DNA of 64,000 nt from Kibdelosporangium sp040675465. GTDB lineage: Bacteria; Actinomycetota; Actinomycetes; Mycobacteriales; Pseudonocardiaceae. Each line of letters begins with the position of its first letter. Within the stretch, counting starts at the first letter, position 1. Positions 1-7,405 of this stretch are shown in pieces. A program made the translations under genes and the position numbers. The stretch is from the NCBI RefSeq assembly GCF_040675465.1, contig NZ_JBFAPA010000001.1, forward strand, positions 186,001-250,000. The letters run 5' to 3'. The notes below the pieces were generated by a model that saw only the letters and a list, made by a program, of their open reading frames with translations, did no database searches and was not told the origin of the DNA.

Positions 1-937
1 CGACGAAGACCTTGACGCGGCTGTCCCAGATCGGCAGCGGTTCACCGTCGAGGTAGACCCGTTCGTCATGCGAGGGCCACCACACTTGATGGTAGGTCGC
101 CGCCGTGACGAGTTTCAGCAGCTCATGCGGGATCGAGCCGCGGACTGCCGCATGCAGGTGCGGAGCCGCCCGCTTCTGTGGCTCAACGGTCGCGAAGTAC
201 TGCACATCCCAGCCCACGACCCGGCGAAGGTTCTGCCACCACCGATCCACCAGCGCCGAGAAATGCACCGCATCCCGCGCCGCCCGCCGATAGTCATAAC
301 TGTGCGGATGTACCGGCGTGCCGTCCTCGTGCACCCGCCCGTAGGTGTCGAGCGTGAGTGTCACGAACATGGATGGCCGGTACTTCCCCGCGTACTCTCG
401 CCCGACCGTGGTCTTCGCGACCCGCTTACGAGGCAAGTCCGGAGCATCCTGCCGCCGCTTCGTGGACCGCTTGACCGCCTGTTTGGCCGGGGCATCTGGC
501 GAGGGCAGCCGGCCGCGCATGCCGAGTTGCCGAAGATCTTCGTCGGTCCGAGTGATCTCCTCCCGCAGCTCCTCCGCCTCACCCAACTCGCCCTCTTCGA
601 CGGCCCGCTGGTAAGCCGTGAACAGGTCAGCCCGCAGCGTCAGCAGTGCGGCGTGATCCTCAGTCGGCTTGTCCGGCGTGAAGTCCGGTTCCTCATCGAG
701 GTGCCAGCCCTCCCGGCACTGAGTGATCCGCAGCGCGCGAGCTTTCTTGGCACACGGCCCACACACCGATTCCACAGTGGACCCGCATGGCACCGCGATG
801 TACTTCAGTTCGCCGGTGTCCGGGTCGCCTACCTCCATCGTGAACGGCCGAACACACACCCCGTGCTGCTCGGCCGCAGCCTTCACCACATCAGCCGCGA
901 GCGGAACCCGCATACGCTCTGCCCGAGTCTCGCTCAC
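1..937 (-). CDS. Replication initiator protein (RepSA-like), C-terminus outside window
   Basis: This is the N-terminal ~312 residues of a replication initiator of the type carried by AICEs and actinomycete plasmids; the gene runs off the left edge. A cysteine-containing N-terminal segment (CGS...CGPCAKK) is followed by a charged helical linker and a conserved core. The core holds FVTLTLDTYG, a DYRRAARDAVHF stretch and the motif HLHAAVRG near residue 255, typical of rolling-circle-type initiators of this family. The GTG start at 937 overlaps the stop of the upstream gene as GTGA, so translation is probably coupled. It acts in replication of the excised element. Family assignment is confident; exact mechanism is inferred. 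Confidence 0.85.
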   Translation of the reverse strand, partial: MSETRAERMRVPLAADVVKAAAEQHGVCVRPFTMEVGDPDTGELKYIAVPCGSTVESVCGPCAKKARALRITQCREGWHLDEEPDFTPDKPTEDHAALLTLRADLFTAYQRAVEEGELGEAEELREEITRTDEDLRQLGMRGRLPSPDAPAKQAVKRSTKRRQDAPDLPRKRVAKTTVGREYAGKYRPSMFVTLTLDTYGRVHEDGTPVHPHSYDYRRAARDAVHFSALVDRWWQNLRRVVGWDVQYFATVEPQKRAAPHLHAAVRGSIPHELLKLVTAATYHQVWWPSHDERVYLDGEPLPIWDSRVKVFV

Positions 938-1323
938 GCCGCCACCCCCTCATTCAACGTGGACCACTCACGCAGGCACGCCAGCGACACCGGCCGCCGC
1001 TCATCCGGCTCCAGACCAAACCGTGTGTGCGGCTCCACGCCGTCGAACACGGCCACGGTCGTGCCATCCGCCATCCGCCCCTCAACGGACAGGTGCACCG
1101 AGTAACCGCCAGGAACCCGCCACACCTCAGTGCTGACATCGGTCAAGGTGTCGGACCACGCCAGCAGGGTTGAGGCCGCATGAGGCAAGGCACTGCCTCG
1201 CAGCTGAACCAGAATGCGGTCCCGCTCGCCCGCGTAGGCGCTGACCTTCACGCTCCACGGCTCCGGCAGGTCGAACGTGGTCAGATGTTCCAGGATCACG
1301 GCGAGAAGTTCGATGTTCGTCAT
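934..1323 (-). CDS. Hypothetical element protein, 129 aa
   Basis: A 129-residue protein with no motif I recognise. It begins MTNIELLAVILEHL and is rich in short beta-like segments (WSVKVSAY, RILVQLRG, GGYSVHLSVEG). Its ATG overlaps the stop of the FtsK-like gene (ATGA) and its own stop overlaps the replication initiator start (GTGA). It is therefore the middle cistron of a coupled translocase, unknown, initiator unit. The position suggests an accessory role in replication or transfer of the element, but nothing in the sequence shows this directly. Confidence 0.7.
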   Translation of the reverse strand: MTNIELLAVILEHLTTFDLPEPWSVKVSAYAGERDRILVQLRGSALPHAASTLLAWSDTLTDVSTEVWRVPGGYSVHLSVEGRMADGTTVAVFDGVEPHTRFGLEPDERRPVSLACLREWSTLNEGVAA

Positions 1324-2804
1324 GCTGCCGCACCTCCCGCACCGCCGGTCGGTCCCGGGAAGGGCACCACCTCAGCCGTGAAGCCGGCTACGAAGCCTCT
1401 CAGCTCCGCCAGGTCGCTATCCGAGGCGTAGAAAGCTCTGGCGCGCACCGGTTCCCGCTTACCGTCCTCTTTGGCCCAGGCCACGCCCGGAGTCAGCTCC
1501 GAGATCTCGTGAGCCTCAGCTCCACGCTCCCGCACACCGTCACCCAGGACCATGTCCACCTGGGTCGCCTCATCCAGCCGCATCGCGATCCGGGTCGTGA
1601 ACAGGTTCCGGAACGGCACGATCTCCTTGCGCGGATCCTGCACGAGGGCCAGGACCCCGAACCCAGGCGCACGGCCTTGGGACGTGATGGTCTGGATAGC
1701 CGCTTGTGCACGCTCCTTGAGTTTCTTGTCCGTCTGGTAGGCGATCACGTCCGCCAGCTCGTCGACGATCAGCAGCGTGAACGGCTGCCCTGACTCCCGC
1801 GACCACCACCGCCGGATACCTCGGTACTGCCCGGCCCGCTCACGGACCTCAGCCGCCAGCTCCTCAAGCAGTTCCACCGCGTCCGGGCCGTTGTCGAACA
1901 CGACCTGGTGGAAGATCTCCGGGCACTGCCCGAGTTCCATCCCGCCCTTGGGATCGATCCCGTACAGCCGCACTGTGCCTGACTTGATCAGCGGCGCCAA
2001 AGCCCAGACAGCCGACCAGAGCACCGAGCCCTTGCCCGCGCCTTGCACACCGACGACGAGAATCTGGTTGCCCAGCAGGCGAATCCGCCACGGCTTGCCC
2101 GTCTCCGTGCGCCCGATCACGATCCGCTTCAAGTCCACCGCGGACTCATCCCCGCTGAGCTGCGGCAACGCCAACACTCGCTTCAACGGATCGGAGTGGA
2201 TCAAGTCCAGTTCGATCCGGCCCGGCTTGATCACCCGCACCCGACACGCGGTGGCATGGAACGAGTGCGCCAGCCCCGAGGAGCGTTCCGCCCACTGCTC
2301 CGGAGCCTGGCCCTTGATCATCGAGACTCGAACCTTGTCCCGCCACCCCTCCGCACGGACCCGCTTGAGCTTCGGCCGGTACTCGCGCCCCTTGGCCGTG
2401 CCAGTTAGGTTGGCCAGCCGCATCACGGTGCGCCACTCCCAGGCGTAGATACTCAGCCGGCGTGTCTCCGACCGCAGGAACCGGCACCACCGCGCGTACG
2501 ACTCCGCCGACACCCACCACCACACGAACAGGCTCATGATGACGATCGAGGCGACTGAGCCGACCAAACCATGTCCGGCCCACCAGTCCAGCAGCAGCGC
2601 CGCAACTGTGAGCGTGGCTAGAACCGGGTAGTACCAACACAACCGAACCAGCTTGGCTACTAGCCACACCGTCACCCACACCAAAGCGACCGGCAGCAGC
2701 ACGAGCTTGAACCAGCCCGGCAGCAAGGTCCACCACGGCAACCGAGGCCGAGCGATCTCCAACGGCGCGGGATCAACCCACCGCGAACCCTCACGACGTG
2801 CCAT
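1320..2804 (-). CDS. FtsK/SpoIIIE-like DNA translocase (TraB/TraSA type)
   Basis: A 494-residue membrane-anchored motor. Hydrophobic segments at about residues 31-55 and 60-98 are followed by a cytoplasmic ATPase with Walker A (GVQGAGKGS, about 252-260) and Walker B (LLIVDELADVI, about 344-354). In actinomycete elements such proteins pump double-stranded DNA between mycelial cells, so this is the likely conjugation protein. The frame is open further upstream, but I chose ATG at 2804 because it forms a TGATG overlap with the stop of the upstream zinc-ribbon gene and matches the family's short cytoplasmic N-terminus. Its stop overlaps the start of the next gene. Confidence 0.9.
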   Translation of the reverse strand: MARREGSRWVDPAPLEIARPRLPWWTLLPGWFKLVLLPVALVWVTVWLVAKLVRLCWYYPVLATLTVAALLLDWWAGHGLVGSVASIVIMSLFVWWWVSAESYARWCRFLRSETRRLSIYAWEWRTVMRLANLTGTAKGREYRPKLKRVRAEGWRDKVRVSMIKGQAPEQWAERSSGLAHSFHATACRVRVIKPGRIELDLIHSDPLKRVLALPQLSGDESAVDLKRIVIGRTETGKPWRIRLLGNQILVVGVQGAGKGSVLWSAVWALAPLIKSGTVRLYGIDPKGGMELGQCPEIFHQVVFDNGPDAVELLEELAAEVRERAGQYRGIRRWWSRESGQPFTLLIVDELADVIAYQTDKKLKERAQAAIQTITSQGRAPGFGVLALVQDPRKEIVPFRNLFTTRIAMRLDEATQVDMVLGDGVRERGAEAHEISELTPGVAWAKEDGKREPVRARAFYASDSDLAELRGFVAGFTAEVVPFPGPTGGAGGAAA

Positions 2805-2986
2805 CACCAACCACCCCGCAGCGAGGCGTTCCCCGTGATGTCGCCGAATTCCAACGCCAGCACACCTGTGCACGCCGAGCACTGCGTGTCCCCGGGCAAC
2901 AAGCGGGCGAATTTCTTGCACTTCTCACACCGCGTTCGGGTGACCCCACTTGCGGGCACCGCGGGTGTGGGCTCTACGCTTTCCAC
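2804..2986 (-). CDS. Small zinc-ribbon protein, 60 aa
   Basis: A 60-residue protein with two CxxC pairs (Cys20/Cys23 and Cys36/Cys39) spaced as in a zinc ribbon. The GTG start at 2986 is supported by a GGAG Shine-Dalgarno six bases upstream (2993-2996). The TGATG overlap with the FtsK-like gene supports co-expression with the transfer protein. Function is unknown; small zinc-binding proteins beside translocases are common in such elements. Confidence 0.75.
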   Translation of the reverse strand: MESVEPTPAVPASGVTRTRCEKCKKFARLLPGDTQCSACTGVLALEFGDITGNASLRGGW

Positions 2987-3131
2987 TGTCTACTCCAGGT
3001 GGGTAGGCAGCACAGGAGCGGAACAGGTTGGTAGCCAAGGGTCCGCTTCTGTGCCTACGGGTTCGTTGCAGGGCAACAAGACGTGCGTCATCGCCGCACG
3101 ACCCATCGCACGTTATTTGTCTAATGTGGAT

Positions 3132-3362
3132 TCAGCTTGAGGCGTACCGGTCCGCAACCTCCTGTTCCAGACCGGCATACGCCAGCGCTTCCCAGTAGTG
3201 ATCCGGGTCCGTCTTGGCGACGCTGCGGTACATGTCCGCACGCCGCTGATAGAAGGCGCGCTTCTCCGCCGACGTCGCATCGGTCGGGGCCGTCATCGGG
3301 GTGACAGCGTTCGCCTGCTCAAGCGTCACAGGCACGTCGCGCCCTGACCGTCGCACGTTCAC
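3132..3362 (-). CDS. Small conserved AICE protein, 76 aa
   Basis: A 76-residue protein, helical in its C-terminal half (SAEKRAFYQRRADMYRSVAKTD, then EALAYAGLEQEVADRY). The longer frame begins at GTG 3371, but that codon overlaps the GGGGAGG Shine-Dalgarno itself. GTG at 3362 sits 8 bases after it and is the better start. Similar short proteins occur in Pseudonocardiales integrative elements, from memory, with unknown function. A 145-base gap separates it from the zinc-ribbon gene downstream. Confidence 0.7.
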   Translation of the reverse strand: MNVRRSGRDVPVTLEQANAVTPMTAPTDATSAEKRAFYQRRADMYRSVAKTDPDHYWEALAYAGLEQEVADRYASS

Positions 3363-3377
3363 TGGCCACACCTCCCC

Positions 3378-3566
3378 TCAGCCGATCAGCGTCTTGATCA
3401 GGACCGCCGTGCACCGCAACTCGCAGGCGGTCTCACGGGCAATGACAGACACCGTAGGGTCGACGTCGGCCAGCAGATCCATGACGCTTGCCTTCCACCT
3501 CAACAAAGTCACGCGTTCCGCCACCGTCAGCTCTTCGACCGGAACCGTCCACAGTGAAGTTGTCAC
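3378..3566 (-). CDS. Hypothetical element protein, 62 aa
   Basis: A 62-residue, mostly helical protein without a recognisable domain. Its GTG start overlaps the stop of the upstream gene (GTGA, 3563-3566), which is the main evidence that it is translated. Two cysteine-containing turns near the C-terminus (TACELRCTAVL) are the only notable feature. No function can be proposed. Confidence 0.6.
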   Translation of the reverse strand: MTTSLWTVPVEELTVAERVTLLRWKASVMDLLADVDPTVSVIARETACELRCTAVLIKTLIG

Positions 3567-3793
3567 CGGTCCTCACCGTCCAAGCGTTCGGCCAGCTGCG
3601 TTGCCGCTTCGGCCAGGTCCAGCAAGAAGTTCGCGAACAGCATCCGGTCACCAGGGTTGAGCGGCGAAGGCATCAAGACGTCCCCAGGATCGAGCGACAG
3701 CGCCAGACCGGGCGGCTGCCGAGGACTCCACTGGAAGACCTCAGCCGTCGCCCCAGGGCCGACCGCCCACAGGGTGTGTCGTAGGGATGTCAT
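3563..3793 (-). CDS. Hypothetical element protein, 76 aa
   Basis: Read from the internal ATG at 3793 (MTSLRHTLWAVG...), this is a 76-residue protein starting 4 bases after the stop of the preceding gene. An upstream in-frame start (3853) would overlap that gene by 56 bases and give a basic low-quality N-terminus, so the shorter form is preferred. The C-terminus contains an amphipathic helix (ANFLLDLAEAATQLAERL). It is one of several small coupled cistrons in the element; function unknown. Confidence 0.6.
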   Translation of the reverse strand: MTSLRHTLWAVGPGATAEVFQWSPRQPPGLALSLDPGDVLMPSPLNPGDRMLFANFLLDLAEAATQLAERLDGEDR

Positions 3794-3797
3794 GACA

Positions 3798-4244
3798 TCA
3801 GGCCGCCGCTGGCTTCTCGGCCGCCTTGGAGCCACGACCGGCCGGAGCGTCAACGGCCCGCATGCCGGTCGCCCGAACCACCCAGGTGATCCACTTCGCC
3901 TGTCCCGTCGACTCCGCTCGAGGCTGAACCGACAGGCCCTCCAGGATCACCGGGCGGAACGGCATCCCGGGCATGGCGGCCGGGGGAACCGGCTGGACCT
4001 TGGCGGCGAACAGCACCGCGAACGACTTGTCCCGGTCCTTCTCCGCCGATGGATCGGCGAACATGCCCTTGAACAACGGCATGCCCGTGGCCTCGTCGAT
4101 CCGCGGCCGGACCGGGCGGTTGCGGGCACGGTCCTCCTGGGACTGGTATTCGGTCAGCGGCTGGATCTCGCCGACCAGGTAGACACCCTCCGGGAACATG
4201 ACGTCGTGGTCGATCGGGAACGACATTCCGTGCGGTACAGCCAT
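3798..4244 (-). CDS. Conserved element protein, 148 aa
   Basis: A 148-residue beta-rich protein (FPEGVYLVGEIQPLTEYQ..., KSFAVLFAAKVQPV) with a low-complexity alanine/lysine tail. Proteins of this kind recur upstream of the FtsK-like gene in actinomycete plasmids and AICEs. The conserved pattern pairs a statement of a mutable region (RPRIDEATGMPLFKG) with a single-domain fold, but no activity is established. The start ATG at 4244 lies 11 bases after the stop of the upstream gene. Confidence 0.7.
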   Translation of the reverse strand: MAVPHGMSFPIDHDVMFPEGVYLVGEIQPLTEYQSQEDRARNRPVRPRIDEATGMPLFKGMFADPSAEKDRDKSFAVLFAAKVQPVPPAAMPGMPFRPVILEGLSVQPRAESTGQAKWITWVVRATGMRAVDAPAGRGSKAAEKPAAA

Positions 4245-4255
4245 GATCAGTTACC

Positions 4256-4552
4256 TCAGCTCTTGTGGTCGTGGGGGCGCAGGGCGCGGACCTCAGCCCA
4301 GCTGTCGCCCGGTTCGTGAGTGAAGCTGCGGGTGCTGTTCTGCTCCTCGCACCAGGCCGCAAAAACCGTTGCCGCGTCAGCAAGAGCACGCGCAAACGTC
4401 GCGGTGTCGGACAGCCCGCCGACCCGGGCGGGGACCTGAATGGACAGACCCGCCTCGTCATTGCCCGCGATGAGTTGCCGAACACCCGGGGAGGGTTCGA
4501 AGACTTCGGCGACGTACCCCGCCGCCGGTTGGATGACTACATGAACGGTCAT
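4256..4552 (-). CDS. Hypothetical element protein, 98 aa
   Basis: A 98-residue protein starting MTVHVVIQPAAGY. I chose ATG 4552 over the longer frame at 4600 because a GGAGG Shine-Dalgarno lies just upstream and the extra residues look non-coding. No domain is recognised. It is separated from the flavoprotein gene upstream by about 100 bases that contain two hairpins, so it probably begins a second segment of the element's leftward transcription. Confidence 0.6.
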   Translation of the reverse strand: MTVHVVIQPAAGYVAEVFEPSPGVRQLIAGNDEAGLSIQVPARVGGLSDTATFARALADAATVFAAWCEEQNSTRSFTHEPGDSWAEVRALRPHDHKS

Positions 4553-4625
4553 GGCGCCTCCGGTCCTTGGACCGGCACCCGGTCGAGTGCCGTGCCACAA
4601 GAATCCCGGCGATCACGCCTTACAC

Positions 4626-4660
4626 CCCGGACAAACTGTCCGGGTACCCCTCAGCGGGGT
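4626..4660 (-). terminator. Tandem hairpins after the flavoprotein gene
   Basis: CCCGGACA (4626-4633) pairs perfectly with TGTCCGGG (4637-4644), and ACCCC (4646-4650) pairs with GGGGT (4656-4660). The second hairpin overlaps the stop codon of the flavoprotein gene. There is no T-run, so this could be a weak terminator, attenuator or processing site between the regulator/flavoprotein pair and the transfer genes. Confidence 0.5.
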
Positions 4661-5214
4661 GTTTGACCAGCGGAAACGATGGCGTCCATGATGGCCGACC
4701 AGGGCAACTCACGACCCGACGGCGCCTCCCGCGGCTTGTACAGCGGCCAGACGTCCTCGCCCATCACCAGGTGCACACCCGCCCGAGTCAGGGCCGCGAT
4801 GTGGTCCTCCCAGGCTGGCTGGTTCACGTGTGCCGCGTTGACCCGGGGAAACACCACCACCGGAACCTCACCAAGCCCGATCGTTTCGCAGACCTGGGTG
4901 AGCGCCTGGTTGTCCGCGATCCCGAGCGCCATCTTCGCGACCGTGTTGGAGGTGGCCGGGACGACCGCGTAACAGTCGATCTTCGGGTGCGGACTGTCCT
5001 CCCACGGCATCCGGGGCTTGTGCCTCACCGGCAAGCCGGTCAGCGCTTCGATCTTCTCCACGTCGCCGGTCGCGTCCAGCCAGGACCACGCCGTCGGGGT
5101 CAGCGTTACCGCGACCCGCCAACCGCGCTCCAACATTGGCGCAACCAGCTTCGGCACGATCTGTTCCAGACCACCGGCCGCACATCCCACCAGGCCCAGC
5201 ACCGGAGCGGTCAT
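4651..5214 (-). CDS. Flavoprotein of the HFCD (phosphopantothenoylcysteine decarboxylase-like) fold
   Basis: A 187-residue protein beginning MTAPVLGLVGCAAGG with a Rossmann-like glycine turn. A central VVPATSNTVAKMALGIADN motif corresponds to the PASANT flavin-contact motif of the homo-oligomeric flavin-containing Cys decarboxylase family. It is not the coenzyme A biosynthetic enzyme, since no synthetase domain is attached. Such stand-alone flavoproteins are frequent next to XRE regulators in actinomycete integrative elements; the role there is unknown. The start at 5214 is fixed by a TGATG overlap with the regulator gene. Confidence 0.8.
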   Translation of the reverse strand: MTAPVLGLVGCAAGGLEQIVPKLVAPMLERGWRVAVTLTPTAWSWLDATGDVEKIEALTGLPVRHKPRMPWEDSPHPKIDCYAVVPATSNTVAKMALGIADNQALTQVCETIGLGEVPVVVFPRVNAAHVNQPAWEDHIAALTRAGVHLVMGEDVWPLYKPREAPSGRELPWSAIMDAIVSAGQTPR

Positions 5215-6455
5215 CAGCTCTCGCTCACCGCACGGCACCGCTCCGCTAGCGCGAGCAGCAACGAGGACTTCTTGCCACCCGTCACCGGCGCCCGTCGGTA
5301 CAGCGTCCTCACTACTTCGCGCGCGATTGCGCTGTGCCGCAGCAACTGTGGCGACTTCTGCTCCGCGGAGAGCAAGACCTGAAGCGCATCTTGGTCCTTG
5401 GCGAGCAGGCTCAACGCCCGCGCCAGATCAATCATGTGGGTGACCTGGCGTTCCACCGGTAGGCCGGCGGTGTCCACACCGGCCCCTTGGTCGGCGACGA
5501 ACGCGATGTCACCCAGGTCCAACGACGCCGACAGCTGGTGCAGCACCACATTGCGAGGCCCAAAGCCCGTCTGCCAGTAATTCGCATCCTGGCCGAGCGC
5601 GGTCGCCGCCTCTTCCGCCTTGCTTAGCAGCTCGTTCGCCGTCGCCCGCTCCTGATGCCGGGCCGCAGCCACCGCCGCCCGCAGGTGCAGCATCCCGTAG
5701 AGGCTCAGCGCACCCGGGTCGCCCTCACGCATCCTCGGTTCCAGATACCGAGCCGCCGCGTCCCCAAGCTCCAGGGCGTCCTCAAACCGGCCCGTCGCCA
5801 ACAACGCATGCGTCCCGGACCGCGCGGCCGAGGCCAACACCAACGGATCATCAGCCACGTCCGCCGCATGCATGGCACGTTCGGCCGCGATCCACGCCAG
5901 GTCAGCCTCACCGATCTTGCTCAACGTCGTCGCGGCCAGATGATGAATACGCGCCGACACCGCCGCAGCCTGCCGCTTGTACGCGTCATCCACACTGGAA
6001 GACTCCATCTGCTGAGCCGTCTTGATCAAACGCGGCAACACGGCCACCACACGCCCGATCTGCCCCGCCTGGTAGTCCATCCACGCGGCCTCAGCCCACT
6101 TCGTCACCGGCCCCGGATCCACATACTCAGGCGACACCGACGGCCCGAACAACGTCTTCGACAACCGGTGCGGAGTCATCAACGCATCCCGAATCGCCGG
6201 GACATCATCGTTCTTCTGGTCATCCTCCAGAAGCACCGGCTCCCCGAGCAGATCCCCCAGCGAGACCCGCAGCGCCCGCGCCACCTCCACCAGCACATCC
6301 AGCCGGTTGACGTCCCGCTCACCACGCTCGATCTTCGACAACCAGTCCTCAGACCGCCCCACCAACCCCGCAAGCGTGGACTGCGCCAACCCACGACGCC
6401 GCCGGTAGAACGCGATACGTTCCCCGACCGTCAACGGATCACCAGCCCCACGCAC
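5214..6455 (-). CDS. XRE-family helix-turn-helix regulator with TPR-like C-terminus
   Basis: A 413-residue regulator. Residues about 10-65 form a Cro/C1-type HTH (RIAFYRRRRGLAQSTLAGLVG, then SEDWLSKIERGERDVNRLDVL). The remainder is an alpha-solenoid-like helical region similar to tetratricopeptide arrays. This architecture is usual for the master regulators of actinomycete integrative elements, which bind upstream of their own operon. The start is GTG 6455; no strong Shine-Dalgarno is visible. Upstream lie several inverted repeats that could be its operators. It is translationally coupled to the flavoprotein. Confidence 0.85.
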   Translation of the reverse strand: MRGAGDPLTVGERIAFYRRRRGLAQSTLAGLVGRSEDWLSKIERGERDVNRLDVLVEVARALRVSLGDLLGEPVLLEDDQKNDDVPAIRDALMTPHRLSKTLFGPSVSPEYVDPGPVTKWAEAAWMDYQAGQIGRVVAVLPRLIKTAQQMESSSVDDAYKRQAAAVSARIHHLAATTLSKIGEADLAWIAAERAMHAADVADDPLVLASAARSGTHALLATGRFEDALELGDAAARYLEPRMREGDPGALSLYGMLHLRAAVAAARHQERATANELLSKAEEAATALGQDANYWQTGFGPRNVVLHQLSASLDLGDIAFVADQGAGVDTAGLPVERQVTHMIDLARALSLLAKDQDALQVLLSAEQKSPQLLRHSAIAREVVRTLYRRAPVTGGKKSSLLLALAERCRAVSES

Positions 6456-6920
6456 ACATCCGAGGCTACAGCCAGGCTCGCTTCACCGAGCCTTTCACGA
6501 GCGTGAACGTATGCCTCCAGCCAACGGTGCACGTTCCGGTGTGCTTGATCCATGAGCACACGCGTGGCGTCATGTTAGCCCACCGTCCATACCAATCCAC
6601 ATCTTTGTAAGGATAGGCAGCCCTCACTTGACTCACGCTCGCACCAGGCCGACAACCGTCGTTCGGGTATAGTTAACGTGACGCTAGTCACTTCCACCTT
6701 GGGATTGGTAGTACGACTGAACGAAATTACAACCGTGTAACCCCAGGTGGGATCGTTTGCAGAGGTTGGACCTCAACACAACATACTCGTGAGAAACATA
6801 TGTTCGACACTAGATGTTGGGGTTGTGAGGTCCAGGTAAGTTGCGAAGGACGCAACGGCGTGGTCCACTTTGTCATGAACGCATCGACCACGGTGCGTCA
6901 CCAAGGAAAGTGGTCAGAAG
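6456..6920. promoter_or_regulatory. Palindrome-rich control region between leftward core and rightward cargo
   Basis: This 465-base gap has no gene but many inverted repeats: AGGCTCG/CGAGCCT (6474-6493), TTCACG-AG-CGTGAA (6494-6507), GTGTGCT/AGCACAC (6539-6561), GTGAC-GCTA-GTCAC (6678-6691), AACATATGTT (6795-6804), and a long stem TGGACCTCA/TGAGGTCCA (6767-6775 with 6826-6834) with an inner CAACAT/ATGTTG pair. A possible -10 element TATAGT lies at 6668-6673. It must contain divergent promoters; it could also hold a transfer or replication site of the element. Confidence 0.6.
6678..6691. promoter_or_regulatory. Candidate operator GTGAC-N4-GTCAC
   Basis: A perfect 5-bp inverted repeat with a GCTA spacer lies just downstream of a TATAGT hexamer, in the region separating the XRE regulator from the cargo genes. 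Short palindromes of this size are typical XRE-family operators, so binding by the regulator at 5214-6455 is a reasonable guess but is not shown. Confidence 0.4.
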
Positions 6921-7085
6921 ATGATCTTCCAGATTCTCCCTGCCCTGAACGGTCAGTGGTTCTTTCGGATCAAGTCGGGCGCCAACATCCTGGCCCACAG
7001 CGAGACCTACAGGGACAAGGCCAGCGCTCGAGCGACAGCCCAGCTGATCATCAACAACGCTGGCAACGGTCGGATCGTCGAGTAG
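6921..7085 (+). CDS. DUF1508 (YegP-like) single-repeat protein, 54 aa
   Basis: A 54-residue protein starting MIFQILPALNGQWFFRIKSG. It matches the DUF1508/YegP pattern: an aromatic strand (WFFRIKSGANILAHSE), the characteristic S-E-x-Y turn (SETYRDKASA), and a closing helix (ATAQLIINNA). E. coli YegP has two such repeats; this has one. A purine-rich AAGGAAAG lies about 10 bases upstream, a little far for a strong ribosome site. The gene is followed by a large hairpin and sits beside a CBASS module. The function of DUF1508 proteins is unknown. Confidence 0.7.
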   Translation: MIFQILPALNGQWFFRIKSGANILAHSETYRDKASARATAQLIINNAGNGRIVE

Positions 7086-7108
7086 TGATCGTCAGGTAGC
7101 GAAGACGC

Positions 7109-7162
7109 GCGAGCCCCCGCGTTCCGAAGTGATGCAAGCACCTCGGAGCCGCAGGGGCTCGC
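7109..7162 (+). terminator. Two-part hairpin after the DUF1508 gene
   Basis: GCGAGCCCC (7109-7117) pairs with GGGGCTCGC (7154-7162), and inside it TCCGA-A-GTG pairs with CAC-C-TCGGA around a 7-base loop, making a long interrupted stem. It lies 24 bases past the stop of the 54-aa gene. There is no T-run, so it is either a factor-independent-like actinomycete terminator or a structured RNA. Confidence 0.6.
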
Positions 7163-7405
7163 CACACCGTACCGCTCAACCCTCGAGGCTTGGCAGAGCT
7201 TCTCGCGAGTCAGTGAGATGGCGGTCGCTGACGAAGAAATACATCCGACCATGAAGGCTTTTCAAAATTCATAAGGGTGAGAAAATATATTCGAACCCGT
7301 CACAGCAACGATAGATATATTGGACGTGCGTTTACTTCAGAGGATACTGCATTCTGCGATTCCTCAACATGGTGGTACGCAGGAGCAACGAGAGGGGCTT
7401 CTAAG

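Noticed and set aside
68..1105. Long open frame on the plus strand at the left edge
   Set aside because: It is the shadow of the leftward replication initiator; its product is arginine/proline-rich and has no motif.
6628..6673. Promoter pairing TTGACT (6628-6633) with TATAGT (6668-6673)
   Set aside because: The 34-base spacing is far too long for a sigma-70-type promoter.
6800..7099. 99-codon plus-strand frame overlapping the DUF1508 gene
   Set aside because: The DUF1508 frame gives a recognisable fold; this frame has no start context and crosses the leader hairpin.
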